A stretch of DNA of 64,000 nucleotides from Diplodia intermedia (Eukaryota > Ascomycota > Dothideomycetes > Botryosphaeriales > Botryosphaeriaceae). The DNA is taken from positions 300,271 through 364,270 of the forward strand of contig JAKEKT010000031.1 in NCBI GenBank assembly GCA_021495925.1, read 5' to 3'. The position numbers were made by a program, and so were the translations under genes. Numbering within the stretch: position 1 is the first letter of the stretch; every line of letters begins with the position of its first letter. Shown here piece after piece: positions 10,081-22,600 of this stretch. The notes below the pieces were generated by a model that was given only the letters and a program-made list of their open reading frames with translations, did no database searches and was not told the DNA's origin.

Positions 10081-10772
10081 ATGGCTGGTTTCGTCCGGGC
10101 TCAACTCTATGGCGGCGCCATCACTGTCGAGCTTCCGTCGGTCTTTGGCGACGTCAGGTGCGTCAAGCTTTCAGTGTCGCAGCAGAGTAGAGACTGACAG
10201 CGCCAGCCTCATTCGTGAGGTACCGGACACTCAAGAAGTCTGGCTCGACAGAGATGGCTTCACCAGCATCATCTTCGACCTGACCGAGCGGGTCGACGAG
10301 TCTCAGGCGTCCAGCGACGAGGAAGCCCTGAAGTACCACTTCCAGGACATGGTCGGCGATAGCAACGATGCAACGCAATGCTGGCAGACCAACGCTGCAG
10401 TCCTCTCGCGCATGCCGTAAGTCAGCCCGCACATGTACAATAGAAGGCTGTTTCCATCTTACTGACACGTCCGCCAGTAACGTCCCCGCGTATGCTCTGC
10501 TTGCAACTCAACACCCAGCTGCAGCCCCGGAGGGCCGCGGGCCGCAGGCGGATTTTACGGCGATCCTGCTGGTCCTTGTTCGTCTAGCCGAGACGAAGAC
10601 GGACATTCTCATCACAGTCAACGTCCCCCACGTTCCGGGAGAATACTCCAAGGAAGACGTCGATTTTGCAGCAGCAAAGCAGGGCCCGCTGGTGGACGCT
10701 GCCACGATTATCAGGCAGCGTATCCTGGAGACCTTTGAGATCAAGGATTTCGGTCTCTTCGTCACGGAATAG
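10081..10772 (+). CDS. mog1: Mog1-like Ran-GTPase-binding nucleotide release factor
   Basis: Mog1 binds Ran/Gsp1 and promotes nucleotide release, supporting nuclear import. Exons: 10081-10157, 10201-10416 and 10478-10772, 195 residues in all. The start was chosen because the first exon encodes the family's N-terminal strand, MAGFVRAQLYGGAITVELPS, lost if the later ATG at 10109 is used. Further conserved blocks are REVPDTQEVWLDRDG, the LITVNVPHVPGEYS segment, and the C-terminal ILETFEIKDFGLF. Introns are 43 and 61 bp. DNA ligase I follows in the same direction about 207 bp downstream of the stop. Confidence 0.9.
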
Positions 10773-10979
10773 GCCGCTGCACAAGAAGTATGCTTTGGGC
10801 TCCAGATCACAAGCAATCGAACATTTCACACGTGACGTTCCTTCATCTCGACATGCACGCGATGGGCGTAGCGCCGGAAGATCTGCGGCTAGCAGGCTCC
10901 TATGACGCACTTGATGTGAGCTTATGGAATCTGCGACCAGCCAACTCTCACCTTCGCAATACCACACCTTACTCTCGTC

Positions 10980-13726
10980 ATGAGCAGTCCGGCAAAGCGA
11001 CGCAAAAAGAACGACTCCAAGGCTTCCGACACACCCGTGCGCAACCTTGACTACTTTTTTTCCAAGCAGAAAGACAAGTCCCAGACTGTGCCCGCCTCGG
11101 CGCCACCGCAGCATGACACAGCAACGAGTACCCAGGACGGCACGGCAGATGATCAGTTGACTGATGAAGAGCTGGCGAGAAAACTTCAAGAAGAGTGGAA
11201 CAGGGAAGACGGCGCCCGTAGCGTCGAGGATCCTCCGCAGCAGGAGCGCAATCCTTGCAGCGGGAGCGGCAACCGCGAGCAACACGCACCACACGAGCGA
11301 AGCTCTGCGCCAAAGCGTGTAGTCGGAGATGAACGACTCGAATCGAATGCCACGGCTGTCCCAAACACTCTCAGGCTACAGTCCACTGCAACCGCCGAGG
11401 ACACAATTGCCTCGAGCATATCATTCGACCAGAGCCCTCTGACCTTCCAGCCCTCCAAGTATGTTCCGGACCTAAAATCACATTGGGCTGCGGACGGAGG
11501 GCATGCGACGTATGCGCTGCTGACGAGGTGCTTCGTCTTGGTCAGCAGCACGCACAGTAGGATCAAGATCGTCGACACATTGGTCAACCTCTTACGGACC
11601 ATCATCGAGGGCGATCCGCAAAGCGTGTTGCCTGCCGTGGGTGCACCATCATCTGACATGATCCATTCCTGCTTACGCTTCAGCAGGTCTGGCTCGCCAC
11701 AAACTCGATTTCACCGCCCTACGCCGATCTCGAGCTGGGCCTGGGCGGATCAGCCATTTCGAAAGCGTTGATCAAAGTATGTGGGTTGAACAATGCCGGC
11801 TTGAAGAGCCTGTACAACAAATATGGGGACGCTGGAGATGTGGCCTTTGAGGCGAAGAAACGTCAGAGCTTTACATTGCGGAAGCCCAAGCCATTGACCA
11901 TCAAGTTCGTATACGATTCATTGGTCAAAATTGCGAACAGCAAAGGCCAGGGAAGCCAGGAAGTCAAGCAGCGCATGGTGGAGAGACTCTTACAAGACTC
12001 GAGGGGTGCCGAAGAATCACGCTATATCGTCAGGACTTTGGTCCAGCACCTCCGCATCGGTGCTGTCAAGACGACCATGCTTATAGCCTTGTCTCGAGCA
12101 TTCCTGATGTCACGTCCGCCCAGGGCTGGCTTCTCTGTCCAACCCATCTCAGCACTGGCGGGCTTGAAGAAAGAGCAGCTCTCAGAGATTTATTCTCACA
12201 ACGAAGAAATAGTCAAGGCTTGTTTCGCTCGCCGGCCGAATTACAACGACCTGGTGCCCACCCTCCTCGAAATTGGAGTCTGCGACGAGTTGCTCCTCCG
12301 CTGCGGACTTTCAATGCACATTCCCCTCCGTCCCATGCTAGGCAGCATTACCCGCGATTTGGGCGAAATGTTGACGAAACTTCAAGGCCGAGACTTTAGC
12401 TGCGAATTCAAGTATGACGGCCAGCGCGCACAAGTACATTGCGATGCACATGGCAAGGTTACGATTTTTTCTCGCCACCTAGAAGTCATGACTGACAAAT
12501 ACCCTGACCTTGTTGCCTTGGTACCCCAGATCCGTGGGGAAGGTGTCAGTAGCTTCATCCTCGAAGGCGAAGTTGTCGCAATTGATCGCGAGACTGGTGA
12601 TCTTAAGGCTTTCCAAGTACTTTCCAATCGAGCACGCAAGGATGTGGTGATCCACAGCGTCAAGATTGATGTATGCCTTTTCGCGTTTGATTTGATGTAC
12701 TTGAACGGCGAAGAGTTACTCGACCGGCCATTCCGAGAACGACGATCTTTGCTCAGGAGTCTCTTCACAGAGATCCCAAATCACTTCACCTGGGTTGAGA
12801 GCCTCGAAGCTTCATCGCTGGACCAAGAAGCCGTGAGCGAGTTCTTCAAGAGAGCGACCGAGCACAAGTGCGAAGGTATCATGGTGAAGGTTTTGGACAA
12901 TTTACCGAATCCGGATCTTGTAGCAGACGCGACAGATGAAAAGGTGCTGCCTACACCAGTAACCCCACGAAACGCACAGAAAACTACCAAGAAAACAAAA
13001 GACACCGATGCCGGCACGGGAGAGGCAAAGGGCGAGAAGAAGCCGAGTGGTCGTCGGAAAGCTCTTCTCGCCACGTACGAACCCGACAAACGCCTGGACT
13101 CCTGGCTTAAGGTCAAGAAGGATTACTATGCGTCAGCTGACACCATAGATCTTATCCCTATCGGCGCTTGGCACGGGAATGGCCGCAAGTGCAAGTGGTG
13201 GTCGCCCATCCTACTCGCCGTGCGCAATCCTGAAACCGGTTGTCTCGAGGCTGTCACCAAGTGCATGTCCGGCTTCACTGACAAGTTTTATGCTGCAAAT
13301 CGAGCCAAATACGATCCCGACACTGGTATTGGTTTGTCGGATGATGACGGCGAGGATGGCGATAGGCGAGAAGGTGATGGAGAGGGTAGAGTGTCCAATG
13401 TCCGCTCAAGCAAACCGGCCTTCGTGGAGTACAGCGGGCAACCGGCTGTTTGGTTCGAGCCTCAGGAAGTCTGGGAATGTGCATTCGCCGATGTCACGCT
13501 CAGTCCGACCTACAATGCAGCCATTGGACTCGTCAGTGAAGAGCGTGGCCTCAGCCTCCGCTTTCCGCGGTTCCTACGGGTCAGGGATGACAAAAGCATC
13601 GAGGAAGCGAGCACGAGTGATTTTTTGGCCGACCTGTACCGGAAACAGGAGGCTAGGACGCCATCGACAAGCACGCAGGAGCCGGGTGTCAATGATGAAG
13701 CTGATGAGGATGATGAAGCCGATTGA
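10980..13726 (+). CDS. cdc9: ATP-dependent DNA ligase I (Cdc9/Lig1)
   Basis: Seals Okazaki fragments and repair nicks with ATP. Exons 10980-11636 and 11687-13726 encode 898 residues. Near the N-terminus NLDYFFSKQ resembles a PCNA-binding (PIP-like) segment. A DNA-binding domain follows, then the adenylation domain with the catalytic Lys in EFKYDGQRAQ (about residue 460), LEGEVVAID, and the OB-fold region with DSWLKVKKDY. Acidic tails occur in the OB region insert and at the C-terminus. The intron acceptor is CAGCAG (11681-11686), a NAGNAG site, so use of the first AG would add one Gln. An insert rich in Thr/Lys at about residues 640-680 looks disordered. Confidence 0.92.
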
Positions 13727-15520
13727 CCCAGTTTGAGGGGAGTGACCAGGTGGGGATATCCTCTCAAATCAGGCCTAAGTGGCCCAGAGGTCGCCGGATC
13801 GCCACGCGATTAAGAATATCCTGTCGAAAACTCGACACAAAGACAAGCTTATACTGAAATACCGCTTGGGTCCGTGCGTGCATGCAGTCAATCGTATAGC
13901 TAGATCAGAACCCAATCTCAGCTACTTTTTGATACCCCACCAGTCCCACGGCATTCCTAGTGTCAGTCCAGGCTTCTCACCCATTTTCAAACCATCCCAT
14001 CAAACTTAGGCCCTGTGCATCATTGCATGTGTTCCTGACGGGCTGAACCACCGCACGGGCACCGTGAGACAGCCGCAACCACTGCCGAGAGCCTAGCGTT
14101 GCTCGCAATTGCGTATTGCCGATTAAAGCTCATCTTTTACGGAGTGGAGCGGCTGAGCTTCCGGCATGGCAGCAGCCACCATTGCGAGCAAGCGAGAGGA
14201 AGTGTAAGCGCTGTGGTGTTTCTGATCATGTATCTGCAGCTTCCCACACGGCATCAGATCCTCATTTTGTCCGGACAAGGATGGCGAGAAGCACCGCCCG
14301 TTTCGTAAGGCGCTTCTTCCGCTGGTGTTTGAAGTCGAGAAATCAGCCTTATGGCGGGGTTTGCGCCGGTGGCGGAGGCCGGTCGTTCCCTGGTTCGGAT
14401 TCGGGATGCTCGCCGTTGATGTCTCCGGGACGCCACCCTCGACAACTCGATGGAAACGGTACTCGTCCTCGTGTCGGAGTCGATCGCCGCAGACGTTCGA
14501 GGTTGCGGCACAGAAGCCGCTCCGTTCAGGGAGTGTGCGCGTGGCATCGACCGCGTCCGCTGTCGAAATCAGCTGCGCATTGCGACGCGACTCCCAAGGG
14601 TGCTGGTCGGATGGGCGGGCAATGGCCGCAGAAGCGCCAGCTGTGGCGTGGCCAGGTCTCTCCCACCCAGGGAGAAGGAGGAGAGGAGGAGCAACTGCCG
14701 CCGCAGACGGCCGGCAATTGCTCGCCGACGATGTGACGCGGCCTCGCTCTGTGCTGGGCCGCTAGACGGGAGCCAGTAGCGAGCTCCGGCAAACTGCTTT
14801 GCAATTGCGCGTCTACTTTGCCGACTGCCGGCCAATAGCGGGGCGCGCGACGCTGCTTACGCCGGCCCGGGCGTTTCGTTCAGACAAGAAGGCGGCTGTT
14901 TAGGCATCGCGGCTTCCCTGTGCGCCTGCGCCAAGCCTTCGCCAAGCGCGCTGACGACGACTCCTCTCTCCTCCCACTTCCCCTTCCGGCTAGCGTCTCG
15001 CCGTTTCCTCAGCCTCCTCTGGTGCCGCGGCCCCTCCGCGTCAGCCAGACCGCGGCCCTGCCCAATCACGCCGCCATCTTTTGCGACTGTTTCCTCTGCT
15101 ACACTATACACCCGCTCAACACCACAGCCCCCGGCCCTAGCGCCCGCCACGCGGACTATCAGCCTCCCTCTGCGTCATCCGCCCTGTATCCCAGCCGCTT
15201 GACCTTGCTCGCCTCCTCGAATCTTCCGCCAAAACACCCTTCGCTGGACTAACTTCTCCACATGTGCCTGTGCTTTCCTCCCGTTTCATGCTTCACTGGC
15301 CAGGCTTACGTGTCACCCATCTCGTACCTTCCCATTGGCGCTGTTTAGCAATGGAGAGTCGGGGCAGCATCGACGCCGTGCTCGGCCAGACTCTGCCTTC
15401 GTCTGCAAGAATAAAAGGCCTCTGGATGTGCTATCCTTCGTTTCCCATCACCAAGCCAATCCTTCGCTCTCACCACTCCTCTGCAAGACAGTCCTTTGAT
15501 CCACCTTCATTACTTCCACC
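13727..15520. other. Intergenic, 1.8 kb
   Basis: No recognisable gene. Open frames of 60-206 codons between 14100 and 15250 are Arg/Pro/Ser-rich products of GC-rich DNA with no family resemblance. The last 150 bp form the promoter of the secreted dioxygenase. Confidence 0.5.
15411..15418 (+). promoter_or_regulatory. TATA-like box of the secreted dioxygenase gene
   Basis: ATAAAAGG lies about 110 bp upstream of the ATG at 15521, followed by a CT-rich leader typical of highly expressed fungal genes. Assignment is inference. Confidence 0.4.
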
Positions 15521-16683
15521 ATGGTTAACGTGAAGTCCTTCGGCGCTGTTGCGCTCTCGCTCCTTGCTGCCACCGAGGTTGCCGCCCACCCTCACCATGA
15601 CCACAAGGCCGAGGCTCTCGAGCGCCGTACCAACATGGCCAAGATGGGCAAGCGCTCTCTTTCCCACTGCGCCGAGAAGATCCAGGCTCGCGGCATCGAG
15701 GCTAAGAATGCCGCCCGCCGCCAAGCCATGCACGACCAGCTCTCCAAGCGTGCTTCTCTCGCCAAGCGCGACCTCGACACCGTCCTCAACTCCTCTCACC
15801 ACTCCGATCTTACTGGAGTCACCCCCAACTCCGACCCCAGCCTCCTCTTCACCGGCAACAACTCCTGCATTCTTGCTCCCGAGACTACCCAGGGCCCTTA
15901 CGTAAGACCCCTCGTCCCACGATCCACGCCGAAGGATCCGTAAACGCTGACAGATTACGGGATTAGTATGTCGTTGGCGAACTGTACCGCCAGAACATCA
16001 CCGAGACGCAGGAGGGCGTTCCGCTCTACATGGACATTCAAGTCCTCGACACCAACACCTGTGAGCCCGTGAAGGACGTGGCTATGGACTTCTGGCACTG
16101 CAACGCCACCGGCGTCTACTCTGGAATCGCCGCTAGCGGCAACGGCGACTCCTCTGACACTGCCAACCTCGACAAGACCTTCCTTCGTGGCATTCAGTCC
16201 ACCGACGAGGACGGAGTGCTCCAGTTTGTCTCTATCGTCCCCGGTCACTATACCTCGCGGGCGAACCACATCCACGTTCTTGCACACAGCCCTGGCGCTT
16301 GGTCCCACCTGCCTAATGGCACTATCTCCGGCGGCGGCAGCACTTCTCATGTTGGCCAGCTCTTCTTCGACCAGGACCTGCTCTATGAGGTTGAGACCTT
16401 CGAGCCCTACAGCACCAACACCCAGGAATGGACCCTTAACGACGAGGACAGCATCCTTTCCGGCGAGGCTGACGACATTGACCCCGTTGTCGAGTACGTC
16501 CTTCTGGGCGACTCTGTTGCTGACGGAATCTTCTCTTGGATCACTGTCGGCATCGACTCGACCGCCAACTACACCGTCACCCCTGCTGCCTACTACTCTG
16601 CCGAAGGCGGCTACGAGAACCCCGACTCCGGCTCCGGAATGGGCGGCGGTTCCGCTCCTTCTGGTACTCCCCCTTCTTCTTAA
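15521..16683 (+). CDS. Secreted intradiol ring-cleavage dioxygenase-like protein
   Basis: Intradiol dioxygenases open catechol rings between the two hydroxyls with Fe(III). Exons 15521-15901 and 15967-16683 give 365 residues. The N-terminus is a signal peptide (MVNVKSFGAVALSLLAATEVAA), followed by a basic, Lys-Arg-rich pro-like region (residues about 30-90). The catalytic core begins at ETTQGPYYVVGEL, a Tyr ligand candidate at 127-128. The remaining iron ligands are visible in PGHYTSRANHIHV: Tyr222, His228 and His230. The tail is Gly/Ser/Pro-rich. It belongs to the secreted fungal dioxygenase group, probably acting on plant phenolics; substrate unknown. Confidence 0.9.
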
Positions 16684-17643
16684 ATGAGTTCTCGCTTGAA
16701 TGACGACGAGCGAGCGGGATGAAGGTGGTAGCGCGAACAGGGCAAGGGCATCCATCTTTCTATTAAATGTAGATAGCGTTTTTGAAATATGAAATTCAAT
16801 CACAAGAACTTATAGGATCTTAGCAGTGAGCGCTACAACTTGCCTGATGCCTGGTTTCAGCAGAATCCCAGCCATTTTGAGACTACGACAGAATGAAAAG
16901 ACACGAAACAGACCATCAGCCGCAAACGGAGGCGCGACTTCCAGGACATCCGTCCAGTGACTCGGCGGTTTCCATAAACCCATTAGGCAGGGCTCAGAAT
17001 GTGGCGTGTAAGGGAGTATAGTGGGGCCACTGTATTTGGTCAATGCCGCATGATTCGGATCACACCCAATGGTTCACCGCTGAAGAGGTTGGTCACTGCG
17101 AGATCGATATGGTTTGTGCTAAAACATAACAGACGAGGCTGCCTCATCAAATTCAATGCAAACTTTATCGTTGTCAAGGGATCAACCATCTTCGACTGTT
17201 ATGCAACAAATGGATAGATGTCTTACTGCTAATTTTCGTCTCACTGCGCAACAGCGACTTCTCAACAGGCTTAAGAGCCGTTGGATGTTAATCTCATCGC
17301 GTCCCACGTTTGCTTGAACTCCAAACTGCCATACGCTCAGCGGTGATCTTTTCCTAATCATCCACTATCAGCGGGTTGCAAAAGAGCTGAGCCCACCCCA
17401 GATAAGCTGGGCCAGACGAAGGTGGATAGTGGAGTCCTACGTGTGGACGTGTTTGTACGGGTCTAAACGTTTAAATCCCGCATCTACGTCCGGATATCTG
17501 CTTCAACTACTGATGAAGTAAGGCTATATACCTGAGAGCAGTAATGTTGCAATGCTACTGAAACCGACCCCGGAGTTGTCGGTCAACATTTCAGGAAGCA
17601 AAGTCTACTTATTTTCATTTGTAGAGTTACAGATCCGTAGTGG
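16684..17643. other. Intergenic with degenerate MITE copy C
   Basis: 3' sides of two convergent genes (dioxygenase and decarboxylase). Apart from the degenerate palindromic copy at 17421-17513 I see nothing. Confidence 0.5.
17421..17513. mobile_element. MITE-like element, degenerate copy C
   Basis: Left half has GGATAGTGGA and GTGGACGTGTTTGTACGG; right half read in reverse has GTAGTTGAAG and ATCCGGACGTA, the core of copies A and B. The arms no longer pair well. It ends about 130 bp beyond the decarboxylase stop codon. Confidence 0.55.
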
Positions 17644-19278
17644 TCACAAAGTTTGAGAGTCCTGGCTTACAACGTCCAAAACTTCGCGAATGATTGCCAA
17701 ATCCCGGGTTTGGTTGACTTGCCAGTTCGAGACAGCGAAACGGCACGCAGGAGAACCGTCCCAGGATGTGCCAGACACGTAGATCCTCGATGTTGCGTTG
17801 ATACGGCTGACGAGCTCTCGGTTGAGATTCTCATCTCGAGCGCGGAAGAGTACGATGACATAGATGTGTTCTAAGACCTCGCTCCGCGGGGCACTTGAGT
17901 GAGGTAGAAGTTCGTATGCTGCATGGTCGAATATGAGGCCGGCAATGGCACGAGAAAGCAGTATCTGTCTCTCAAGCATCTCGCGGTAGCCTTCCTTCCC
18001 GTAAGCGACAAGGCTGGCATAGACCGGCAGGGCGCGGAATCGGCGAGAGTTTTCGATCCCAATGTTGAGAGGAGAAGGGACGGACGATGCAATTCCAACT
18101 GCGCCGGCATTCAAGTAGGCAGCGTTGGCGTTTTGGAATGTATCTTGTCCAGTTTGCAGGTGGCGACTGAAGAAGAAGCCACAATCGTAGGGCTTACTGG
18201 AGGTCAGATTGCGCTACTATCAAGGACGGGAGAATGGGACCAACCACATTGAGCAGCTTGTGGCCATCTCCGGTGATTGAGTCAACAAGTTCCATTCCAT
18301 CCGTGGCCAAGATGATTTTAGAGAACTCGTCTTTCACCAGCGCCCTAGCGAGTAGGCCAAATGCTGCGAGAGTCAGAAACCGGCACAGACTTTATGCCAA
18401 TGATACTCACCAGCATCCACATGGAGCCATGCGCCATACTTGTTGCATAACCTTCTTAACTCTGCCATGTCTGCATACCCATTGGTTGCGAAACGGCCGG
18501 TGTTGACTTCGGAGCAGGAGATGGCCACGATGGACGCCGTCCGGTCCGATGCCAATGCAGCTTCCAGCTTCACGTGGTCGAAGCGGTGTGGGGCATCAGG
18601 AAGGCCGACAGACTTGACTGCAGCCCGGCCGATTCCAACAATGCTGGCGGCTTTGGCTAGAGAGGAATGAGGGACGGTAGTGAGGACCTGAAGACTATCT
18701 ACGCCGGCGTCCCGCATAGCTTGCGCGAGACCGAGCTCGCCGACGCTGATGGTCTGGGTCGAATGCCTGGAAGCAGCGCAGCGGAGGACATGCTCCCTCG
18801 CACATGCAAGGCCAAGGACATTGCTTGCAGTGGCGCCGGTGGTGAAGGTGCGGTGGGGCCATTCACCAGGATCTAATTCGAGCAGCTGGCACAGGAGCCT
18901 GAGAGCTTGGTCTTCCACGTCGGTGGCAACGGTCTCCATGGGGAGGTGGACTTGGACGTTCTGATCGTAGGCTGTCACGAGATTATCGGCCAGGGCAGCA
19001 GCAGGGGTGGCGCCGCCGGTGACAAAGCCGTAGTAGTTGGCCGACCTGCTGTTGGCGTTCAAGGCGGGGACGATGTCATCAAGGAGATGGCTGCTTGCGC
19101 TCCGGTAGCCAAGGCCCTTTTCGGGCAGGGCCTTGACCAGAGCGCTTCGGGCTTGGTTGAGCACCTGAGGCGGAGGCAGAACGGGGTCGGACGAATGCTC
19201 GGCTGGTGGAGGGTACGCAAAAGGCAGGGGCACGCCCTCGCCCGTGCCATGCTGGGTGGACACGTCTTCGATGAGCAT
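17644..19278 (-). CDS. Group II PLP-dependent decarboxylase
   Basis: Members remove the carboxyl group from amino acids such as aromatic amino acids, glutamate or diaminobutyrate. Exons: 19278-18411, 18363-18245 and 18192-17644, 511 residues. Family marks: NYYGFVTGGATPAA near residue 85, TTGATASNVLGL, HVDAAFG (the Asp that contacts the PLP ring nitrogen), and DGHKLLNVPYDCG with the Schiff-base Lys325. The intron 2 acceptor is GTAAG, which is needed to restore NVPYDCG. Intron 2 has the donor GTTGGT. No transit signal is evident. The exact substrate cannot be told from sequence alone. It diverges from the RecQ gene across 349 bp. Confidence 0.88.
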
Positions 19279-19627
19279 TGCTGGGAGTCACTCGATGGGC
19301 GTTCGTTGCTTTCTATTCAGGCGACGTCTTATAGCGGCGTCGACGTGCGGCGCCGGACGGTGACAGCGCTGCCTTAGTCAGGTCCAGCTCCAGGGCCGGG
19401 CGCATCTTGCCCTCCGATAAGCCAGGCGGTCGGTGCCTGGCGTGCCGGCGCATTCCGCTAGGCATCAGCGCCGCACGTGACCTTCGTGTTTACGCGATCC
19501 CGCCGCCTGGCAATCGCGTCGCCAGACGCGCCTCCTTCGAGCGATTGCCGCCGCGCCTTCGCTCCCCCCAGCCCGCCGCTCGCCGAAACGCCATGAGCCT
19601 GGCTCTACCTCGCGGCGCTCCGCCCAA
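19279..19627. other. Intergenic: divergent decarboxylase/RecQ region
   Basis: 349 bp, GC-rich; no motif stands out. Confidence 0.5.
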
Positions 19628-22600
19628 ATGACCAAGAACAACTTGAAATCCCACCTTTCTTGGTTGCTGAACGCGAAGCCATTCGTGCCGCCCGCAGGTC
19701 CGCCTGTCGTTCACCCCGCTCCCGGCCTTCCGCCCAGCTCTGCCGCGTTACCAGCTCAAAATACCCATCCCGCGGTACCCGAACCTCTCGCAAGACATGC
19801 GCCTGCTCGCGAGCCGCCCCGCTCACAGCCTCTTTTTCCCGGATCCTGCTCCCATGCGCCCGAACCTCATCGGCACAGCATAGAGAGCGCCGCCACTCTC
19901 GGTACTCTCGATCCTGACGATACAGGACCCGACTTGTGTGCTCTCCCTCCAGATATGGCCAAGCTTCGAGCCGCCCCTGGTTCAACCTCTAAGCCGCGCC
20001 TCATATCGCAAGCACGTCCGGATTGCACGCCTTTGGCTGGTGCCACCGATCGCTTAAAGAGCAAGCTTGCAAGTATATCTTCGAGTACACCAAAAGAATG
20101 GACTGGCACAGAACGGGCCGCACACGCGGCTCAATCGAAAGGCAAGGGTCATGCAGTGCAAGGGCAACTGCAGTTGGAGGATTGGGACATGGACGACGTC
20201 GATGCCATTGATTTGACTGGAGAATCCGACGCTCGGACGGCCTCCAGCCCAAGCATACATGTGCCCACCTCGACGTCGCGGAAGAGGAAGAGTGACCAGT
20301 TTGAGCTTCCCTCAGACGATAGTCCAGCTCCACAGAGGCCAAGGATCCAGGCTAGGCCTGCTGGAGTGCTAGCTGCGGATGGGTTTGCGCCCATCGAGGA
20401 ATTCGAGGATCCTCCACCTCCGTATTCCACGGTAGCACACAGACCACATGCATCTTCATCAGTTGCCCGGCCGGTTTTGAGCGAGGAATCTGGAGATTCG
20501 AACGAGACCTCGGCAATTGATGCCGATGACGAGGGCCAGCGTGTTTCAGAGAGCCCGTTCAGACCTGTACCCAAAAACAGAAAGCACCTCAGCCGTATCC
20601 CTGCTGAAAGCATTGAGCGCTCTTTGGGGGCCGTCACTCTCCGCAAAGCCTCACGTTCTCCAAAGAAAGTCAACTGGAATACCCAAGACCAGCCGTCCGA
20701 AGAGCCGAGACGGAGTCCGACTAAACAGTCACATCAAACCAAACGGCGTATTGTAGCCGACTCAGAAGATGAGGATGAATTTGACGTTGACGACCGACCT
20801 GTGCAGCTGGATCGTCGCATTTCACCACCCAGAATAAGACAACCAGAACAGCGGAGTCCTGCCAAACCGTCTAGTTCGAGGCCGGCGGCAATAGACAGCT
20901 CCAAAGATTTTCGGTGGTATGAGTGTAAGGATGACCGGCCATTCCCCGCCCACGAACGGCAGCAACCGCAAAGGTCCGCGGAGAAGGCCGCCTCTCCAAA
21001 CTTGTCCAAGATCCACAACGCAAATGCTGTAATCGAAGATGCCTTGGCAACACCCAGCTCGTGTCAGGGCTCTCTGTCGGTCCTTTCGAAGGAAGAGCGC
21101 TCGGTAGTCTCAAGTTTTGGTGCGTGGCCTGAGGCGTACCTGCAGAGCGTTTGCAGAGAACTGGAGACCGAGGTCCTCCGTCTCAAGAGAGCGCAGACCG
21201 AGTATTTGGAAATGTACGACATTCCGTCCAGGGATCTAATCGAGCAGTCAAAGAGTGCCCTCAAGCGCAGGGGGGTCATCGAAAGCCTCATCGAGAATCG
21301 GCGCCAGCTCGACACGACCAACGCAAGGAAAAAAGAACTCTCGGACAGGATACTCAGTCTGATGGATACCGAATACAGCACAGACCTAACGGAGTTTGAC
21401 GAGACCACGGCCGCAATCAAGCTTACTGGCGAGCAAGTCAGAAACATCGAAGTTGAGATGATTCGACTGATGAAAGTCGCCGGGTTCGTTGATGGAGAAG
21501 GCGAGTCAGCACGGCTGCACGACCGCCCACAGTTCGCGTCCACCGACGTAGTGGTTCGCTCTACGCAAATTATCCCCGAAAAGCACCAATCGCAAGAAGC
21601 CACCGGTGTAGTGTCCACTCAGAGGATCCAACAGACTCAAATTCCTTCTAAAAGCCCGAAGACAAAGCCAACAATGAAGACATCACACCATGTTTCACGC
21701 GATGCCGTCTCACAAGAAAACTTTGAGGATTTCGACGATGAAGATTTCGAAAACGCGTTGAGTGATGCATCCTTTGAAAACATGGCCACCGGAACACCTG
21801 AGAGACGAGTAACAAAAGACCTCGTACCAAAGCCATCATTTCCCGATGCCCACCATGGCTTTTCTGGGCCATCTGTTTTCGTAGACGAGCATGATTTCGA
21901 TGACGACGACGATGATGCTCTTTTCGGCACAAACATGGGGACTCCTCCAGCGCAGATGAATGATGAAGAGGAGGACGAAGATTATGGAGACTTTGACCTC
22001 AACGATGAAGAGATGTTGGATATAACCGAAGAAATGGGAGACGTCAGAGCGGCGTCTGCCACTGATAGAAGTCATTCTTTGCGCCAGGCGTTCCAAGAGG
22101 CTTCTGGAAACCCCATCCGCCAGCAGCCGCCACGAGACAAGTCAGCGAGGAGACAGAGTGCGAAAGTCCCTGGTGGAATGGCCCCTCCAGCAAACCAACC
22201 ACAGTTTCCTTGGACAGTTGATGTCAAGAGGACGCTCAAGGACAGATTTCATTTGCGGGGTTTCCGTCCACACCAGCTTGAAGCCATAAACGCAACCTTG
22301 GGCGGCAAAGACTGCTTCGTGCTTATGCCCACGGGTGGCGGAAAGAGTCTCTGTTATCAATTGCCTGCTGTTATACAGACCGGCAAGACTCGGGGCGTGA
22401 CGGTGGTCATCTCTCCCCTCCTCAGTTTGATGGAGGATCAGGTCAATCATCTGCAGGCACTCAACATCCAGGCCTTCCATATCAATGGAGAACTCAGCCA
22501 CGAGCAGCGCCGATTTATTATGAACGCGCTCCGGGAGCCACAAGCGGAGAAGTTTATCCAGGTCTTGTACGTCACACCAGAAATGCTTAGCAAAAGTCAA

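Noticed and set aside
14116..14736. 206-codon plus-strand frame
   Set aside because: Compositional; overlapping frames in other phases are equally open.
15955..16803. 282-codon minus-strand frame
   Set aside because: Exact antisense shadow of the dioxygenase exon, produced by strong codon bias.
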